Shown here piece after piece: positions 61,681 through 64,000 of a stretch of 64,000 nt of DNA; position 1 is the first letter of the stretch, and each line of letters begins with the position of its first letter. The notes beneath the pieces were generated by a model that was not told where the DNA came from, made no database searches, and worked only from the letters and a program-made list of their open reading frames with translations. The stretch is from Clostridium frigoris (GTDB lineage: Bacteria; Bacillota; Clostridia; Clostridiales; Clostridiaceae): contig NZ_JAHLDV010000002.1 of the NCBI RefSeq assembly GCF_018861865.1, positions 158,660 to 222,659 on the forward strand, written 5' to 3'. The translations under genes and the position numbers were made by a program.

Positions 61681-61876
61681 AAGTAATTAAAAGTAATAAT
61701 AAAACAATGGGACATAAAATACATTAAAGAATTATTGTAAAGCTTCCACTTAATAATATATTAGTAATATAACTAACCATTAAAGAATAGTATATAATAG
61801 TTGTTAATTTTACTGTTATTTAAATAATTAATGCTTTAGTTAGAAAATATAATTAAAAGTAGGAGGGGTAGCAGGT

Positions 61877-62191
61877 ATGAGTTTATTTAAAAACATAGTG
61901 AATAATGTTGTAGAAGATATTGAGTTCGTGGAAATCACAGATGAAGATAGAAATATTATAAGACAAGCGAGGTTTATAATATTAGATACGACAATTATAT
62001 ATAACGAGGAAGAAGATTTTTATTATACATTGGCTACATGCATTAATGAAAAAAAAGAAATAGAAACAATAAGTATAGAAGGGTTTGGTATACATGAAAA
62101 TGTAATAGAGTTTAAGGGAGCATATATTGATTATGAGGAGTATGAAGAAAATTCAAAAATAAATTATACAGGAACAATATATCATTTGTAA
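61877..62191 (+). CDS. Small acidic protein, paralogue of the one at 31299
   Basis: 104 residues. GGAGGGGTAGCAGGT precedes the ATG. From residue about 30 onward it closely matches the product of 31299-31610: ILDTTIIYNEEEDFYYTLAT, ETISIEGFGIHENVIEFKGA, YIDYEEYEE, TGTIYHL. The first 30 residues (MSLFKNIVNNVVEDIEFVEI) are unrelated in detail. No signal, membrane segment or cysteine pattern. I know no function. Two copies 30 kb apart, each after a good ribosome site, show a conserved small family in this genome. Confidence 0.65.
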   Translation: MSLFKNIVNNVVEDIEFVEITDEDRNIIRQARFIILDTTIIYNEEEDFYYTLATCINEKKEIETISIEGFGIHENVIEFKGAYIDYEEYEENSKINYTGTIYHL

Positions 62192-62388
62192 AACTTAAAA
62201 TATATTACAACATATAGGAAATGTAATGGATTGATATTTAATGTAATCCACTATATTTTTTTTGTTTTTTAGGGCCTATTTTTGAACAAGTATAACGTTA
62301 TACATTTATAATATTGTTTTTTATGGTAAACTTTACATTAGATGAAAATAGATACAAAAATTAAGGTAATATTATTGGGGGATAAAAT

Positions 62389-63018
62389 ATGAAGGTATTA
62401 AAATCAAAAAGTTTTATTTTAGGTTTATCACTTATCTTGGTACTATTAAATGGGTGTGGATCACAGGAGACTACTAAGAAACCTGTAATTTATTTGTATC
62501 CTACATCCCAGCAAACGGTTAGTGTAAAACTTGCGTATAAAGGTAAACTTACTTGCACTTATCCAGAATATAAAGATGGATGGAAAGTAAAAGCTGATCC
62601 GGATGGGACATTAACTAATATTTCGGATAACAAAGAATATTCATATTTGTATTGGGAAGGAGTTTCTGATAATAAGTGGGACATGTCTAAGGGGTTTGTA
62701 GTAAAGGGGAATGAAACTGAAAAATTTCTTCAGCAAAAGCTCAAATACTTAGGATTAACACCAAAAGAATATAATGAATTTATAGTGTACTGGCTTCCTA
62801 TTATGAAAGAGAATAAATATAATTTGATAACATTTGCTGGAAAAGAATATGCTAGTTTAGCTAAGCTTAATATAACTCCAAAGCCAGACTCTATGTTAAG
62901 AATAATGATGGTTTTTAAACCCTTAAGTAAATCTATAGATGTAAAAAAGCAAGAGCTAAAACCATTTATAAGAAAAGGATTTACTGTTGTTGAATGGGGT
63001 GGAACTGAGATAAAGTAA
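62389..63018 (+). CDS. Lipoprotein of unknown function
   Basis: 209 residues. Lipoprotein signal with the lipobox LLNGC (Cys23). The mature part begins SQETTKKPVIYLYPTSQQTV and contains LTCTYPEYKDGWKVKADPDG, YSYLYWEGVSD, and VEWGGTEIK at the C-terminus. I have seen the KPVIYLYP...VEWGG pattern in clostridial lipoproteins without an assigned role. It is probably beta-rich and outside the cell on the membrane. The start has GGGGGATAAAAT upstream. It is followed by a possible short frame and a HAD phosphatase gene. Confidence 0.7.
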   Translation: MKVLKSKSFILGLSLILVLLNGCGSQETTKKPVIYLYPTSQQTVSVKLAYKGKLTCTYPEYKDGWKVKADPDGTLTNISDNKEYSYLYWEGVSDNKWDMSKGFVVKGNETEKFLQQKLKYLGLTPKEYNEFIVYWLPIMKENKYNLITFAGKEYASLAKLNITPKPDSMLRIMMVFKPLSKSIDVKKQELKPFIRKGFTVVEWGGTEIK

Positions 63019-63055
63019 TATTTAATATTGTACTTTTTTAGAAGGAGATTAAATT

Positions 63056-63118
63056 ATAATCCCAAGGGTGTATGAACAATTAGAAGAAAAAAAAGAGCAT
63101 CGGTTAGAATTAAAATAA
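63056..63118 (+). other. Possible 20-residue frame with an ATA start
   Basis: GAAGGAG, eight bases, then ATA ATC CCA AGG opens a frame encoding xIPRVYEQLEEKKEHRLELK to TAA at 63116-63118. The ribosome site is strong, but no ATG, GTG or TTG follows at a sensible distance. It may be a gene remnant. Confidence 0.2.
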
Positions 63119-63135
63119 AAAGCGAGGAGATATAA

Positions 63136-63777
63136 ATGAGAAAATTTGGACATGCTATTTTTGATATGGATGGAACCATGATGGATTCTATGCAAGCATG
63201 GAAAAATCTTGGAAGAGATTATTTGATAGGAAAGGGAATTAAAGCACCAGAAAATTTAAATGAAATCATAAATGCTATGTCCATGACAGAATCTGCAAAT
63301 TATTTTAGAGGGGAATTTGGAATCAGAGATAATGTGTTGAAGATTATTTCCGACATTAATGAAATTATTGAAGATATGTATATGTATGAAATACCATTAA
63401 AACCGTATGCTAATGAATATCTTTTAAAACTTAAAAGGGAGGGTGTAATTATGTGTGTGGTTACAGCTGCCCCTTTACAACTAGCAAAGGCAGCACTAAA
63501 ACGTCTTGAAGTGTTAAAATATTTTTCTTTTGTGGTATGTTGTGATGAGGTTGGAGTTGGCAAAAGTGAACCGGATAGTTATTATCTTGCGACAAAGAAA
63601 ATGGGAGCGGATATATCAGATGTTGTGGTTTATGAGGATGCCGACTATGCAATGAAAACAGCAAAGGATGCTGGCTTTTATACCATTGGAGTATATAATG
63701 AAGGAGCAGGCAAATCGAAAGAAGAAATGCAACTACTTTGTGACAGATATATAGACTCTTTTGAATGTTTGTTGTAG
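63136..63777 (+). CDS. HAD-family phosphatase (beta-phosphoglucomutase-like)
   Basis: 213 residues. HAD motif I FDMDGTMMDSMQAW with the nucleophile Asp and acid-base Asp, motif II VVTAAPLQLA, motif III Lys in GVGKSEPDSYYLA, and motif IV YEDADYAMKTAKDAGF. The helical cap at about 15-80 makes it subfamily I, beside beta-phosphoglucomutase and phosphoglycolate phosphatase. It removes phosphate from a small cytosolic metabolite; the substrate cannot be read. GCGAGGAGATATAA precedes the ATG. Confidence 0.9.
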   Translation: MRKFGHAIFDMDGTMMDSMQAWKNLGRDYLIGKGIKAPENLNEIINAMSMTESANYFRGEFGIRDNVLKIISDINEIIEDMYMYEIPLKPYANEYLLKLKREGVIMCVVTAAPLQLAKAALKRLEVLKYFSFVVCCDEVGVGKSEPDSYYLATKKMGADISDVVVYEDADYAMKTAKDAGFYTIGVYNEGAGKSKEEMQLLCDRYIDSFECLL

Positions 63778-63860
63778 CAAACAGGAATAATGGATGGTGG
63801 CACTAAGATGAAGAAAGTACTAAAATCAGTATTCTAAGTTACAATTGGAAAATGTAAACA

Positions 63861-63891
63861 CCAACCAAAATACATGTTACATTTTGGTTGG
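63861..63891. terminator. Hairpin after the HAD gene
   Basis: CCAACCAAAAT pairs with ATTTTGGTTGG around a 9-base loop. The T run is absent, so its efficiency is uncertain. Confidence 0.5.
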
Positions 63892-63988
63892 GCCTGTAAA
63901 TAATTTTGTGTAAACAGAATAAAATGTACTCTTTCTTGGCAATAATTGAGATAAGTAATTATCAAAGATTGTAAGGAGGAGTATTTTT

Positions 63989-64000
63989 ATGTCCAACATT
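63989..64000 (+). CDS. Start of a gene cut by the window edge
   Basis: AAGGAGGAGTATTTTT is followed by ATG TCC AAC ATT (MSNI) at the right edge. The rest lies outside, so nothing can be said about the product. Confidence 0.5.

Overview
The window is AT-rich, gene-dense bacterial chromosome with strong AGGAGG ribosome sites and many intrinsic terminators. It carries spore-surface genes (a collagen-like BclA-type protein, DUF3794/SPOCS-type proteins), rubrerythrin, a mannose-family PTS under sigma-54 and a cobalamin-dependent MetH with a separate activation protein. This points to an anaerobic spore-former of Clostridium sensu stricto. The species cannot be fixed from the sequence alone, and I see no rRNA, tRNA, CRISPR array, prophage or intact insertion sequence.

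Layout. 1-4.8 kb: the end of a LevR-type regulator, a near-perfect sigma-54 promoter, and a mannose-class PTS operon (extra IIB, IIAB, IIC, IID) followed by DUF956. 5-8.6 kb: a membrane protein and the split MetH pair. 8.67-13.2 kb: a promoter, a SAM-I riboswitch and an apgM-thrC-hom operon. 13.2-25.9 kb: a surface and spore glycosylation region with a polyprenyl-phosphate GT2, a collagen-like protein, a TPR glycosyltransferase, two two-component systems and two GT-C membrane glycosyltransferases. Two of its reading frames are broken by one-base indels. 26-31.6 kb: SseB-like protein, PnuC-NadR, DedA, a cation symporter, 3-methyladenine DNA glycosylase and a small paralogous protein. 31.6-34.6 kb: LysR, a phloretin/DAPG-hydrolase-like enzyme and a deleted ene-reductase. 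34.6-42.2 kb: rubrerythrin, PH-domain proteins, L,D-transpeptidase, a 16-residue-repeat protein, and two SPOCS-like proteins plus a decayed third copy. 42.5-51.8 kb: a divergent membrane pyrophosphatase, then a two-component, binding-protein, GlpT-like transporter and GlpQ locus. 51.8-58.2 kb: NlpC/P60, a class B PBP, a PASTA kinase and TerC. 58.3-64 kb: HIT protein, an MFS/TetR pair, a ferritin-like protein, small proteins, a lipoprotein and a HAD phosphatase.

How the genes work together. SAM appears to control threonine and homoserine supply opposite the methionine-synthase pair. Tandem 11-bp repeats of the OmpR-box kind sit in front of the GT2 gene, the large GT-C gene and the second response regulator, which suggests one regulon for surface glycosylation. 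Secreted GlpQ would feed glycerol-3-phosphate to the GlpT-like carrier, with the adjacent binding protein and kinase as the likely sensor.

Recurring oddities. Three frames are each restored by adding one base to a short homopolymer. Several genes have a strong Shine-Dalgarno followed by ATA instead of ATG/GTG/TTG. Three stop codons lie inside terminator-like hairpins.
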